DNA of 40,904 nucleotides from Clostridiales bacterium. Lineage in GTDB: Bacteria > Bacillota > Clostridia > Oscillospirales > Oscillospiraceae. The translations under genes were made by a program, and so were the position numbers. The notes beneath the pieces are model-generated. The model was not told the origin of the DNA. It did no database searches and saw nothing but the letters and a program-made list of their open reading frames with translations. The stretch covers positions 1 to 40,904 of the forward strand of contig JALETK010000096.1 in assembly GCA_022781505.1 (NCBI GenBank), given 5' to 3'. This document shows, piece after piece, positions 26,693 through 35,881 of this stretch (position 1 is the stretch's first letter; each line of letters begins with the position of its first letter).

Positions 26693-28273
26693 ATGTCTCT
26701 GGTGTCGGAGCAGTTCCTCCTGTTTGCAGCTGTGCTGGTGGCGGCATTTTATCTGGTGCCAAAGAGGCTTCAGTGGATCTGCCTGCTGGCGGCCAGCTGT
26801 GTTTTTTACTGCACCGCAGGGTGGGAGAACTGCATATACATATTGATTACCGCCCTTTCGGCCTACGGCGCGGCCCTGTGGATGCAGCGCCTGGGGGACA
26901 GAAGCCGGGCCCACCTCAAGGAAAACCGGGAGTCCATGGACAAAGAGGCCCGGAAGGCCTGGAAGGCCAGGACGACCAGGCGCCGCCGGTGGATTCTCGC
27001 CGCCTGCCTGTGCCTGAACTTTGGGCTGCTGTGCGTCTTCAAATACGGCGGCTTCGTGCTGGGGCAGGTCAATGAGCTGTCCCTGCTTCTGGGGGGCCGG
27101 GGGATTTCCACGGTCTGGCATCTCGTGGTTCCTCTGGGCATCTCCTTTTACACCTTTCAGACCATGGGCTATGTGACAGACGTGTACTGGGAGAAGTGCG
27201 AGGCGCAGCGGAGCTTTCCCAAGCTGCTGCTCTTTACCTCCTTCTTCCCACAGGTGACCCAGGGCCCCATCAGCGACTACCGGCAGCTGGCCCCCCAGCT
27301 CTTTGGGGAACACGCTTACTCGGATCACAACATGACCTATGGCTTTCAGAGGATGCTCTGGGGCTATTTCAAGAAGATGGTTCTGGCGGACCGGGCCGCG
27401 CCTCTGGTGCAGGCGGTGTTTGACAATTATGCCGCCCTGCCGGGAAACAATGTGCTCCTGGGCGCCTTCCTCTACAGTCTCCAGATCTACGCGGACTTTT
27501 CCGGCTATATGGACATCATCTGTGGCCTGTGTCAGATGCTGGACATCCGCCTGGCGGAGAACTTCCAGCGGCCCTACTTCTCCAAATCCATTGCCGAGTA
27601 CTGGCGGCGCTGGCACATCACCCTGGGGGCCTGGTTCAAGACCTACCTCTATTACCCCATTGCCGTGTCCCGCCTGTCCAAGCGGCTGACCAAGTGGGGC
27701 ACCCGGGTCTTTGGGCCCACCTTCGGAAAGACCCTGGCGGCCTCCTTCGCCCTGGTGGTGGTGTGGTTTACCACGGGCCTGTGGCACGGGGCCAACTGGG
27801 GCTACATCGTCTGGGGCGGCATCAACGGCCTGTTCATCATTGTGTCCTTGTGGCTGGAGCCCCTTTACGAAAAAGCGAAAAAGAGACTCCATATCCGGGA
27901 GCAGTCCTTCCCCTGGCGGGCCTTTGTGACCCTCAGAACCTTCTTCCTGGTGACCCTCATCAAGGTGTTTCCCGAGGTGGGGGGCTTCCGGAACGGTGTG
28001 GGCTTCTGGCGGGCCTGCTTCCGGGGTTGGAATCTGCGGGAGAATCTCCTGTATCCTTTTTCCGGGAAAACAGATGTGATAATTCTGAGCTTTGGCGTCC
28101 TGGCCTTGTTTCTGGTGAGTTTGATACAGCGCCGGAGCTCGGTTCGGGAGCAGCTGGCGAAGACTCCAAAGCTGTTGCGGCTTGTCTTGTTTGTGATATT
28201 GTTCTTTATAATCGTGTACTGGGGCATCCCCATGTCTACGAAGACAGGAGGGTTTCTGTATGCACAGTTTTAA
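26693..28273 (+). CDS. MBOAT family O-acyltransferase (DltB/AlgI-like)
   Basis: LVVPLGISFYTFQTMGYVTDVYWEK, FFPQVTQGPISDYRQLAPQL, FSGYMDIICGL, RWHITLGAWFKTYLYYPIA, VVWFTTGLWHGANWGYIVWGG (MBOAT His). Confidence 0.95.
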   Translation: MSLVSEQFLLFAAVLVAAFYLVPKRLQWICLLAASCVFYCTAGWENCIYILITALSAYGAALWMQRLGDRSRAHLKENRESMDKEARKAWKARTTRRRRWILAACLCLNFGLLCVFKYGGFVLGQVNELSLLLGGRGISTVWHLVVPLGISFYTFQTMGYVTDVYWEKCEAQRSFPKLLLFTSFFPQVTQGPISDYRQLAPQLFGEHAYSDHNMTYGFQRMLWGYFKKMVLADRAAPLVQAVFDNYAALPGNNVLLGAFLYSLQIYADFSGYMDIICGLCQMLDIRLAENFQRPYFSKSIAEYWRRWHITLGAWFKTYLYYPIAVSRLSKRLTKWGTRVFGPTFGKTLAASFALVVVWFTTGLWHGANWGYIVWGGINGLFIIVSLWLEPLYEKAKKRLHIREQSFPWRAFVTLRTFFLVTLIKVFPEVGGFRNGVGFWRACFRGWNLRENLLYPFSGKTDVIILSFGVLALFLVSLIQRRSSVREQLAKTPKLLRLVLFVILFFIIVYWGIPMSTKTGGFLYAQF

Positions 28274-29315
28274 AAGAACTCTTTGGAAAATGCTGGCGTT
28301 TGTTCTACTGGTCATTTTGGTTACGGAAGTGATCACGGAGCCGTATTTCCAAAATGAGATCTTCCACTATCAGGATGCAACGGTTCGGGATTCCTTTGCC
28401 GGAACCCTGGATGTGCTGATCTGCGGCTCCTCTCACGCATATCGGGGCATTTCACCCCAGATGCTGGATGAAAAGTTAGGCTGTTGCTCCTACAATCTTT
28501 CCACCTCCCTCATGACCATGACCGGCCGGTATGAAATGCTGAAGCGTGAGCTGGATCGCAATCCGGTGAACCTGGTGATTTTGGATGTTTCCTATAATTC
28601 TATGACCCGGGATCGGGACAAGGAGGGGCCGGAGGGCGACCTCTATCAGCTGGGCCGGTATACCAATCTCCTGGAGCGGATGTCCTACTTTTTCCGGCAT
28701 TTCCGGTTGAATGAATACGGCAGCGCATATTACGATACTTTGAACCGGGGTGTTACAGCCTGGAGGAAGCTTCTGAACGGCGAGGGCAAGCGGGGCTCTT
28801 CGGACAAGTACCAGACCAAGGGCTGGCAACCGGCGCCCAGCGATTTTTACCCCATAGTATCCATAGTAAAGGAAGAGAGCTTCCACACGAAAGCCCTGAA
28901 TACCCAGTTTAATGCCCAGGATGTGGAGTACATGCGGAAGATGGTGGAGCTGTGTAAGGAGCGGGATATTGCCGTGATTGTGGTCGCGGTTCCCATAACC
29001 CAGTACATGACACTGATGTACAGTGGAATGGATGAAATCTATGAGGGTTGCTGTTCTCTGTTCCAGGAGTGGGAGGTGCCCTTCTATGACTTTAACCTGT
29101 ATCGAGGTAAAACGAAACTGTTCCCCGATGAAACGGCTTATTATGATATTAATCACTTATCTGAATCCGGTGCATGGGCTTTCACGGCAGAGCTGATCAC
29201 ACTGCTGGAGGCCCTGAAGGCGGGGACGGACACCACAGCCTGGTTCTACACCTCCTATTCCGAGGCAGAGCAGGCGGCGCTGGGCGGCTATGACCAGCCT
29301 GTGACCAAAGAGTAG
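28260..29315 (+). CDS. Membrane-anchored SGNH/DltD-like acyltransferase partner
   Basis: N-terminal TM; VLICGSSHAYRGISPQML (Ser block); DINHLSESGAWAF (D-x-x-H block); overlaps the MBOAT ORF by 14 bp. Confidence 0.75.
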   Translation: MHSFKRTLWKMLAFVLLVILVTEVITEPYFQNEIFHYQDATVRDSFAGTLDVLICGSSHAYRGISPQMLDEKLGCCSYNLSTSLMTMTGRYEMLKRELDRNPVNLVILDVSYNSMTRDRDKEGPEGDLYQLGRYTNLLERMSYFFRHFRLNEYGSAYYDTLNRGVTAWRKLLNGEGKRGSSDKYQTKGWQPAPSDFYPIVSIVKEESFHTKALNTQFNAQDVEYMRKMVELCKERDIAVIVVAVPITQYMTLMYSGMDEIYEGCCSLFQEWEVPFYDFNLYRGKTKLFPDETAYYDINHLSESGAWAFTAELITLLEALKAGTDTTAWFYTSYSEAEQAALGGYDQPVTKE

Positions 29316-29334
29316 CGGACTGTAACAGATGTAA

Positions 29335-29364
29335 AAACTTCCGGCTTCTGCCGGAAGTTTTTTG
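29335..29364 (+). terminator. Rho-independent terminator of the acyltransferase operon
   Basis: AAACTTCCGGC-ttct-GCCGGAAGTTTTTTG. Confidence 0.85.
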
Positions 29365-29392
29365 TAAGTTTCTGAAAAAACACCGTGGGGTC

Positions 29393-29421
29393 TTGTCAAG
29401 TGCCCATATATTTGGTATAAT
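29393..29421 (+). promoter_or_regulatory. Putative promoter of the Hdr-Flx-Frd operon
   Basis: TTGTCA - 17 bp - TATAAT. Confidence 0.6.
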
Positions 29422-29474
29422 TTTATCGGTAAAAAACTATCGGAAATTATTTCCGAAGGGAAGGATATGCGATT

Positions 29475-30260
29475 ATGGTACTGAGCTATTATCCCGGCTG
29501 TACGCTGAAAAACAAGGCCGCCCAGCTGGACCGGTACGCCAGGGCCTCCCTGGAGGCTCTGGGCATCACCCTGGAGGAGCTGCCCCAGTGGCAGTGCTGC
29601 GGAGGCGTGTATCCCCAGGTCACGGATGAGATCGCCACCCGGCTCTCCGCCGTCCGGGCGCTGGCGGAGGCCAGGGATCGGACCGGAACCCTGGTGTCGG
29701 TCTGCTCCGCCTGCCACCATGTGCTGAAGCGGACCAACGAGGACCTGAAGCGGGACGAGACCTTCCGGGAGCGGGCCAACCGGTACATGCAGCTGGACCG
29801 GCCCTATGAAGGGGAGACAAAGGTGGTTCACTGCCTGGAGCTGCTGCGGGACACGGTTGGCTTTGACAACCTGAAAAAGGCCGTGGTGCGGCCCCTCACC
29901 GGGCAGAAAGTCGGGGCCTACTACGGCTGCCTCCTGCTCCGGCCCGGAAAGCAGATGCAGATGGACGATCCCGAGGACCCCAGAATCCTGGAGGACTTTC
30001 TCCGGGCCCTGGGGGCGGAGCCTGTGGTCTACGCCATGCGGAACGAGTGCTGCGGAGGCTATGTGACCCTGGAGAACAAGCCCCTGGCACAGGCGAAGGC
30101 CCAGAGCGTTCTGGACAACGCCGGGGCACTGGGCGCCCAGTGCCTGGTGACCGCCTGTCCCCTGTGCAAATACAATCTGACGAGAAATGCCTCGGGGGTT
30201 CCCGTGGTGTACTTTACCGAGCTGCTGGCCCAGGCCCTGGGCCTGACGGAGGAGGGCTGA
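29475..30260 (+). CDS. hdrB: Heterodisulfide reductase subunit B-like (two CCG domains)
   Basis: YYPGCTLKNKA...QWQCCGGVYP...VCSACHHVLK and YYGCLLLRP...NECCGGYV...CPLCKYNL. Confidence 0.93.
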   Translation: MVLSYYPGCTLKNKAAQLDRYARASLEALGITLEELPQWQCCGGVYPQVTDEIATRLSAVRALAEARDRTGTLVSVCSACHHVLKRTNEDLKRDETFRERANRYMQLDRPYEGETKVVHCLELLRDTVGFDNLKKAVVRPLTGQKVGAYYGCLLLRPGKQMQMDDPEDPRILEDFLRALGAEPVVYAMRNECCGGYVTLENKPLAQAKAQSVLDNAGALGAQCLVTACPLCKYNLTRNASGVPVVYFTELLAQALGLTEEG

Positions 30261-30261
30261 T

Positions 30262-30642
30262 ATGAGAGATTATTCCGAAGAAATCCGCCGCATCACCGGG
30301 ATCAACCCCCGGAAGTGTATGCGCTGCGGCAAGTGCTCCGCCGTATGTCCCGCCTATGAGGAGATGGAGTACCATCCCCATCAGTTTGTGGCCATGATCG
30401 AGCGGGGGGCGGTGGAGGAGCTCATGGCCTCCAGGGCCATCTGGAACTGCCTTTCCTGCATGGCCTGTCTGGAGCGGTGCCCCAGGAGCGTGGAGCCCTC
30501 CCGACTGGTGGAGGCTGCCCGGCTCATGGTCATTCGCCAGGCGGGGAAGAACCACCTGCTGCCGGATGAGATTCCGGGGCTTCTGGATGAGGAGCTTCCC
30601 CAGCAGGCGCTGGTGAGCGCCCTGCGGAAATACGGAAAGTGA
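30262..30642 (+). CDS. hdrC: Heterodisulfide reductase subunit C-like 4Fe-4S protein
   Basis: CMRCGKCSAVCPAYEEMEYHPHQFVAMIERG...CLSCMACLERCPRSVEPSRL. Confidence 0.92.
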   Translation: MRDYSEEIRRITGINPRKCMRCGKCSAVCPAYEEMEYHPHQFVAMIERGAVEELMASRAIWNCLSCMACLERCPRSVEPSRLVEAARLMVIRQAGKNHLLPDEIPGLLDEELPQQALVSALRKYGK

Positions 30643-30650
30643 GGGGCGTT

Positions 30651-32642
30651 ATGCAGAGAATCGGTGTTTTTGTATGCTGGTGCGGCTCCAACATCGCCGC
30701 CACCGTGGATGTGGCAAGAGTGGCCCAGACCCTGGCAAAGGAGCCTGGGGTGGTCTATGCCACGGATTATCAGTACATGTGCTCCGAGGCGGGGCAGAAG
30801 CTCATTGCCGACGCCATCCGGGATTACAGCCTCACCGGCGTGGTGATCTGCTCCTGCTCTCCCCGGATGCACGAGGCCACCTTCCGGAAGACCGCCGCCC
30901 GGGCGGGGCTGAACCCCTACCTGGTGGAGATCGCCAACATCCGGGAGCAGTGCTCCTGGATTCACAAGAACAAAGAGGATGCCACGGAGAAGGCGGTGAT
31001 TCTGGGCCGGGCGGCCATTGCCAAGGTTCATTTGAACGCCCCCTTAACCGCCGGAAAGAGCCCTGTGACCAAGCGGGCCCTGGTGATCGGCGGCGGCATC
31101 GCCGGCATCCAGACGGCTCTGGACATTGCGGACGCCGGCTTCGAGGTGGACATTGTGGAGAAAAAGCCCACCATCGGCGGCAAAATGGCCCAGATCGACA
31201 AGACCTTCCCCACCCTGGACTGCGCCGCATGCATTCTCACCCCCAAGATGGTGGACGTGGCCCAGAATGAGAAAATCAACGTCTTTGCCTACAGTGAGGT
31301 GGAGAAGGTTCAGGGCTTTGTGGGGAACTTCACCGTCACCATCCGGCACAAGGCCCGGTATGTGGACGAGACCAAGTGCACCGGCTGCGGGCTGTGCACG
31401 GAGAAGTGCCCCCAGAAGAAGGTGCCCAACGAGTTCAACCTGGGCATGGACAACCGCCGGGCCATTTACATTCCCTTCGCCCAGGCGGTGCCGAAGCTGG
31501 CCACCATCGACGCGGACTACTGCACCATGCTGAAGACCGGCAAGTGCGGCGTCTGCTCCAAGGTCTGCTCCGCCGGGGCCATTGACTATAAGCAACAGGA
31601 CCGGCTGGAGGAGCGGCAGTACGGCGCCATTGTGGCGGCCACGGGCTTCAACCCCATCTCCCTGGACGCCTACGGAGAGTACGCCTACAACCAGAGCCCC
31701 GACGTGGTCACCTCCCTGGAGTTTGAGCGGCTGATGAACGCCGCCGGCCCCACCGGGGGCACCCTCCTGCGGCCCTCCGACGGAAAGCACCCCCACACCC
31801 TGGTGTTCGTCCAGTGCGTGGGCTCCCGGTGCGACGGGGACGGGCGTGGGAAGAGCTACTGCTCCAAAATATGCTGCATGTACACCGCCAAGCACGCCAT
31901 GCTCTGCCGGGAGAAGTACCCGGACACGGAGGTGTATGTATTCTACATCGACGTCCGCACCCCGGGCAAGGGCTTTGACGAATTCTACCGCCGGGCGGTG
32001 GAGGAGTACGGGGTGCACTACATCAAGGGCCAGGTGGGCAAGGTGGTGCCTCAGGACGGGGTTCTGAAGGTGCAGGCCTCCGACCTCCTGGAGAACCGGC
32101 AGCTGCACATTGACGCGGACATGGTGATTCTGGCGGCGGCCATGGAGCCGGACAAGTCCGCCCGGCCCCTTGCCACCATGCTGACCGCCTCCATGGACAC
32201 CAATGACTTCTTCACCGAGGCCCATCCCAAGCTCCGGCCTGTGGAGAGTCCCACGGCAGGCGTGTTCCTCTCCGGAGCCTGCCAGGGGCCCAAGGACATT
32301 CCAGAAACCGTGGCCCAGGCAGGCGCTGCTGCGGCCAAGGTCATCGGCCTTCTGGCCAAGGACAGCCTGACCTGCAACCCCTGCGTGGCAAAGCCCGACG
32401 AGCTCATGTGCAACGGCTGCTCCTCCTGTGAGAAGGTCTGTCCCTACGGGGCCATCACCTATGTGAACAAGGAGTTCCGGGGCCCCAACCGCACGACGCT
32501 TTTGCGCCGGGTGGCCTCCGTCAATCCGGCGGTGTGCCAGGGCTGCGGCGCCTGCACCGTGGCCTGTCCCTCGGGGGCCATGGATCTTCAGGGCTTTTCT
32601 AACCGGCAAATCATGGCGGAGGTGGATGCCATATGCAAGTAA
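30651..32642 (+). CDS. hdrA: Heterodisulfide reductase subunit A-like FAD/Fe-S protein
   Basis: VCWCGSNIAATVDV, CSCSPRMHEATFRKTA, VIGGGIAGIQTALDIADAG, several CxxCxxCxxxC(P) clusters (CTGCGLCTEKCP, CNGCSSCEKVCP, CQGCGACTVACP). Confidence 0.95.
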   Translation: MQRIGVFVCWCGSNIAATVDVARVAQTLAKEPGVVYATDYQYMCSEAGQKLIADAIRDYSLTGVVICSCSPRMHEATFRKTAARAGLNPYLVEIANIREQCSWIHKNKEDATEKAVILGRAAIAKVHLNAPLTAGKSPVTKRALVIGGGIAGIQTALDIADAGFEVDIVEKKPTIGGKMAQIDKTFPTLDCAACILTPKMVDVAQNEKINVFAYSEVEKVQGFVGNFTVTIRHKARYVDETKCTGCGLCTEKCPQKKVPNEFNLGMDNRRAIYIPFAQAVPKLATIDADYCTMLKTGKCGVCSKVCSAGAIDYKQQDRLEERQYGAIVAATGFNPISLDAYGEYAYNQSPDVVTSLEFERLMNAAGPTGGTLLRPSDGKHPHTLVFVQCVGSRCDGDGRGKSYCSKICCMYTAKHAMLCREKYPDTEVYVFYIDVRTPGKGFDEFYRRAVEEYGVHYIKGQVGKVVPQDGVLKVQASDLLENRQLHIDADMVILAAAMEPDKSARPLATMLTASMDTNDFFTEAHPKLRPVESPTAGVFLSGACQGPKDIPETVAQAGAAAAKVIGLLAKDSLTCNPCVAKPDELMCNGCSSCEKVCPYGAITYVNKEFRGPNRTTLLRRVASVNPAVCQGCGACTVACPSGAMDLQGFSNRQIMAEVDAICK

Positions 32643-33073
32643 ACGAGAAATTCGAGCCCACCATTGTGGCTTTCTGCTGCAACTGGTGCTCCTACGCCGG
32701 AGCCGACTTGTCCGGCACCAACCGGCTCCAGTACCCGGCCAATGTGAAAATCATCCGCATTCCCTGCTCCTGCCGCTTGAACCCCATGTTTATTCTCCGG
32801 GCCTTTCAGCGGGGGGCGGACGGGGTGATCCTCTGCGGCTGCCACCCCGGGGACTGCCACTATACCACAGGCAACTATTACGCCCGGCGCCGGATGACCC
32901 TGATGTTCAGCCTCCTGGATTACCTGGGCATTGAGCGGGAGCGCACCCGGGTGGAGTGGGTCTCCGCCGCGGAGGGCGCCAAGTTCGCCGCCACCATGGA
33001 GGAGTTTACCGAGACCGTCCGCGCCCTGGGCGAGAACCGGAGATTGGAGGACCTGAGATGCAAGCAGATGTGA
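32633..33073 (+). CDS. MvhD-like hydrogenase iron-sulfur (delta) subunit / FlxD
   Basis: AFCCNWCSYAGADLSG, IPCSCRLNPMFILRAFQRGADGVILCGCHPGDCHYTTGN. Confidence 0.92.
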   Translation: MQVNEKFEPTIVAFCCNWCSYAGADLSGTNRLQYPANVKIIRIPCSCRLNPMFILRAFQRGADGVILCGCHPGDCHYTTGNYYARRRMTLMFSLLDYLGIERERTRVEWVSAAEGAKFAATMEEFTETVRALGENRRLEDLRCKQM

Positions 33074-34032
33074 AGCAAAGAGCCATCGCCCTTTTGAAGG
33101 AAGGGACAGCGGACCGGGTTCTGGGCTGGAAGGCCGGCGAGTTCTTCTACGACCTGACCCCGGCGGTGTTTGAGACTTCGGAGGAGGTGGAGCGGGACTT
33201 TGTGTGGTCGCCCTTCTCTGCCCCCAATCTCTCCAAATACCTGATTGGGGAGACCCGGAAGCCCGGGAAAATTGCCGCGTTTTTGAAGCCCTGCGACACC
33301 TATTCCTTCCAGCAGCTCCGCAAGGAGCACCGGATTGACAGGGAGAAGGTCTATGTGGTGGCCGTCCAGTGCGGCGGCATGTGCGACATTGAAAAGATCA
33401 AGGCCCTGGCCAAGGCCCCCACTGCCATCCGGGAGGAGGGGGATATGCTGGTGGTCTCCACCCTCTACGGGGAGAAGCGCCTGCCCCGGCAGGATGTGCT
33501 GGCGGAGCGTTGCCTCAGCTGCAAATCCACCAAAATGGCATATTACGACGAGCTCCTGGGAGACGATGGGGAGGACAAGGGCGACGGCCGGTTTGAGGGG
33601 GTGCGCCGCCTGGAGGCCATGACCCCGGAGGAGCGGTACCAGTTCTGGCGGGGAGAGCTGTCCCGTTGCATCCGGTGCAACGCCTGCCGGAATGTGTGCC
33701 CCGCCTGCTCCTGCGAGAAGTGCGTCTTTGACAATCCCACCTCGGGTGTGGAGAACAAGGCGGCGGCCAACAGCTTTGAGGAGAATATGTTCCACATTAT
33801 CCGGGCCTTCCATGTGGCGGGGCGCTGCACCGACTGCGGGGAGTGCTCCCGGGTCTGTCCCCAGCACATCCCCCTGCACCTTTTAAACCGGAAGCTGATC
33901 TCCGACATGAACGAGCTGTACGGCCCCTATCAGGCGGGGGCGGATCTGGAGACCCGGCCCCCTATGACGGACTTCCGGTATGACGACCCGGAGCCCAGTG
34001 TGGTCGCCAGGAGAGGAGGGGCCCAGGAATGA
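33058..34032 (+). CDS. 4Fe-4S dicluster protein (FlxB-like / FdhB-FrhB-related)
   Basis: FLKPCDTYSFQQLRKEHRIDREKVYVVAVQCGGMCD; CIRCNACRNVCPACSC; CTDCGECSRVCPQHIPLHLLNRKLI. Confidence 0.8.
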   Translation: MQADVKQRAIALLKEGTADRVLGWKAGEFFYDLTPAVFETSEEVERDFVWSPFSAPNLSKYLIGETRKPGKIAAFLKPCDTYSFQQLRKEHRIDREKVYVVAVQCGGMCDIEKIKALAKAPTAIREEGDMLVVSTLYGEKRLPRQDVLAERCLSCKSTKMAYYDELLGDDGEDKGDGRFEGVRRLEAMTPEERYQFWRGELSRCIRCNACRNVCPACSCEKCVFDNPTSGVENKAAANSFEENMFHIIRAFHVAGRCTDCGECSRVCPQHIPLHLLNRKLISDMNELYGPYQAGADLETRPPMTDFRYDDPEPSVVARRGGAQE

Positions 34033-35051
34033 AGAAAATCGCGAAATCAAACCTGCCGGAGCTTCTGGCGGCCATGGCCGCCCGGGGGAAGGTCTACTGC
34101 CCCCAGCCCGACGGCGCAGGCGGCAGCAAGTTCGCCCCCTGGACGCCGGGTACCCCTGTGGCCCAGGGCTGCAACACCCGGCTGGGGCCCAAGGGCCTGT
34201 TCTTCCCCCAGACAGAGGAGCTGGTGCGGTTCCGGGTCTCCGGGAAGGAGCTGGAAATCCGGGAGGCAGAGCTAAGGGAAGAGCCCTTTGTGGTCTTCGG
34301 CGTCCGGGCCTGCGACTGCCGGGCTCTGGAGATTCTGGACCGGGTGTTCCTGTCGGAGCCGGTGGATGGCTTTTACAAGGATCGCCGGGATCACGGCGTT
34401 GTGGTTACCCTGGCCTGCTCCCAGCCGGAGGAGACCTGCTTCTGCGGCACCTTCGGCATTGACCTGACGAACCCCCAGGGGGATGTGACCGCCTGGGAGG
34501 CGGAGGACTGCCTCTGGTTCCGGGCCAACACGGAAAAGGGCCGGGAGCTGCTGGAGCGTCTGCCCCTGGAGGATGGGGAGGACGCTGCCGTGGAGCGGGC
34601 CCGGGAGGAAGCCCGGGAGATTGCCGGGAGGCTGCCCCTCCACGGGCTCACCACCAAGGGCTTTGAGCGGGGGAGGATGCTGGAGCTGTTCCGCCGCCCG
34701 GAGTGGGCCGGGCTCTCTGAGAGCTGCCTGGGCTGCGGCACCTGCACCTTCGTCTGCCCCACCTGCCAGTGCTATGATGTCAAGGAGTTTGACAATGGCC
34801 GTGAGGTCTGCCGCTTCCGCTGCTGGGACAGCTGCATGTACTCCGACTTCACACTCATGTCCGCCGGTCAGCCCCGGCCCACCCAGAAGGAGCGGTTCCG
34901 CCAGCGGTTTATGCACAAGCTCCAGTATTTCCCGGACAACAACGAGGGTATCTACGGCTGCGTGGGCTGCGGCCGGTGCCTGCGGCAGTGCCCCATTCAT
35001 ATGAACATTGTGAAAGTGATGAAAACGCTGGGAGGTGGCGAGGATGCGTAA
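34029..35051 (+). CDS. 4Fe-4S dicluster protein (FlxC / AsrA-HydB-like)
   Basis: VFGVRACDCRALEILDRVFL, CLGCGTCTFVCPTCQCYDV, CVGCGRCLRQCPIHMNIVKVM. Confidence 0.82.
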   Translation: MKKIAKSNLPELLAAMAARGKVYCPQPDGAGGSKFAPWTPGTPVAQGCNTRLGPKGLFFPQTEELVRFRVSGKELEIREAELREEPFVVFGVRACDCRALEILDRVFLSEPVDGFYKDRRDHGVVVTLACSQPEETCFCGTFGIDLTNPQGDVTAWEAEDCLWFRANTEKGRELLERLPLEDGEDAAVERAREEAREIAGRLPLHGLTTKGFERGRMLELFRRPEWAGLSESCLGCGTCTFVCPTCQCYDVKEFDNGREVCRFRCWDSCMYSDFTLMSAGQPRPTQKERFRQRFMHKLQYFPDNNEGIYGCVGCGRCLRQCPIHMNIVKVMKTLGGGEDA

Positions 35052-35871
35052 GGAACCCCTGATTCCCATGGTGGCCCAGGTCACGGAGATTCGGGTGGAC
35101 ACCCCGGATGTGAAGACCTTCCGGGTGGTGGGCCTGGATGGAAAGAAGCCCTTTACCCATATCCCCGGTCAGTGCGCCATGCTGTCCATGCCCGGGGTGG
35201 GGGAGGCCCTGTTCTCCATCACCTCCTCGCCCACGAATCCCAATTTCCTGGAGTTCTCCATTAAAAAGTGCGGCTGCGTCACCGACTGGCTCCACGCCAT
35301 GGAGCCGGGCCAGCAGATCACCCTCCGGGGCCCCTACGGAAACGGCTTCCCGGTGGAGGGAGACTTCCGTGGGAAGGACCTTCTCTTCATTGCCGGCGGC
35401 ATTGGCCTGGCCCCCCTGCGCTCTGTGATCAACTACGTCCGGGACAACCGGGCCAATTACGGGGAAGTGGACATTGTCTACGGCGCCCGCTCCAAAGACG
35501 ACCTGGTGGACTACCCTGAGATTATGGAGCAGTGGTGCCGGGAGCCGGGGCTTCGGGTTCACCTGACCATCGACCGGGAGCAGGAGGGCTGGGACGGCCA
35601 TGTGGGCTTCGTCCCCAACTACGTCAAGGAGCTGGGCTTCGACGTGAACAAGACCGCCGTCATCTGCGGCCCTCCCATTATGATCAAATTCACCCTGTCC
35701 GCCCTTCAGGAGCTGGGCTTTGAGAAGACCCAGGTGTATACCACCATGGAGCTGCGGATGAAGTGCGGCATCGGCAAGTGCGGCCGGTGCAACATCGGCG
35801 ACAAATACGTCTGCAAGGACGGCCCCGTGTTCCGCTGCGACCAGCTGGACCGGCTGCCGGACGAGTACTGA
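35044..35871 (+). CDS. FAD/NAD(P)-binding subunit (FlxA / AsrB-HydG-like)
   Basis: FTHIPGQCAMLSMPGVGEALFSITSSP, LRGPYGNGFPV, FIAGGIGLAPLRSVINYV, AVICGPPIMIKFTL, MELRMKCGIGKCGRCNIGDKYVCKDGPVF. Confidence 0.92.
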   Translation: MRKEPLIPMVAQVTEIRVDTPDVKTFRVVGLDGKKPFTHIPGQCAMLSMPGVGEALFSITSSPTNPNFLEFSIKKCGCVTDWLHAMEPGQQITLRGPYGNGFPVEGDFRGKDLLFIAGGIGLAPLRSVINYVRDNRANYGEVDIVYGARSKDDLVDYPEIMEQWCREPGLRVHLTIDREQEGWDGHVGFVPNYVKELGFDVNKTAVICGPPIMIKFTLSALQELGFEKTQVYTTMELRMKCGIGKCGRCNIGDKYVCKDGPVFRCDQLDRLPDEY

Positions 35872-35881
35872 TGGAGGTGTT

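Noticed and set aside
24920-28336. 1138-aa minus-strand ORF
   Set aside because: Only 24920-26188 is a real gene (M16). The N-terminal ~700 aa is stop-free antisense of the ACP-MBOAT genes and crosses a promoter region; there is a good SD/ATG at 26188.
29475-33073. Methanogenesis-type heterodisulfide (CoM-S-S-CoB) reductase
   Set aside because: Everything else in the window is bacterial and no CoM/CoB pathway genes are visible; the substrate must be different or unknown.
35044-35871. Anaerobic sulfite reductase (AsrB) as part of an asrABC operon
   Set aside because: No siroheme sulfite reductase AsrC nearby; the Hdr/MvhD context favours a Flx-type role.
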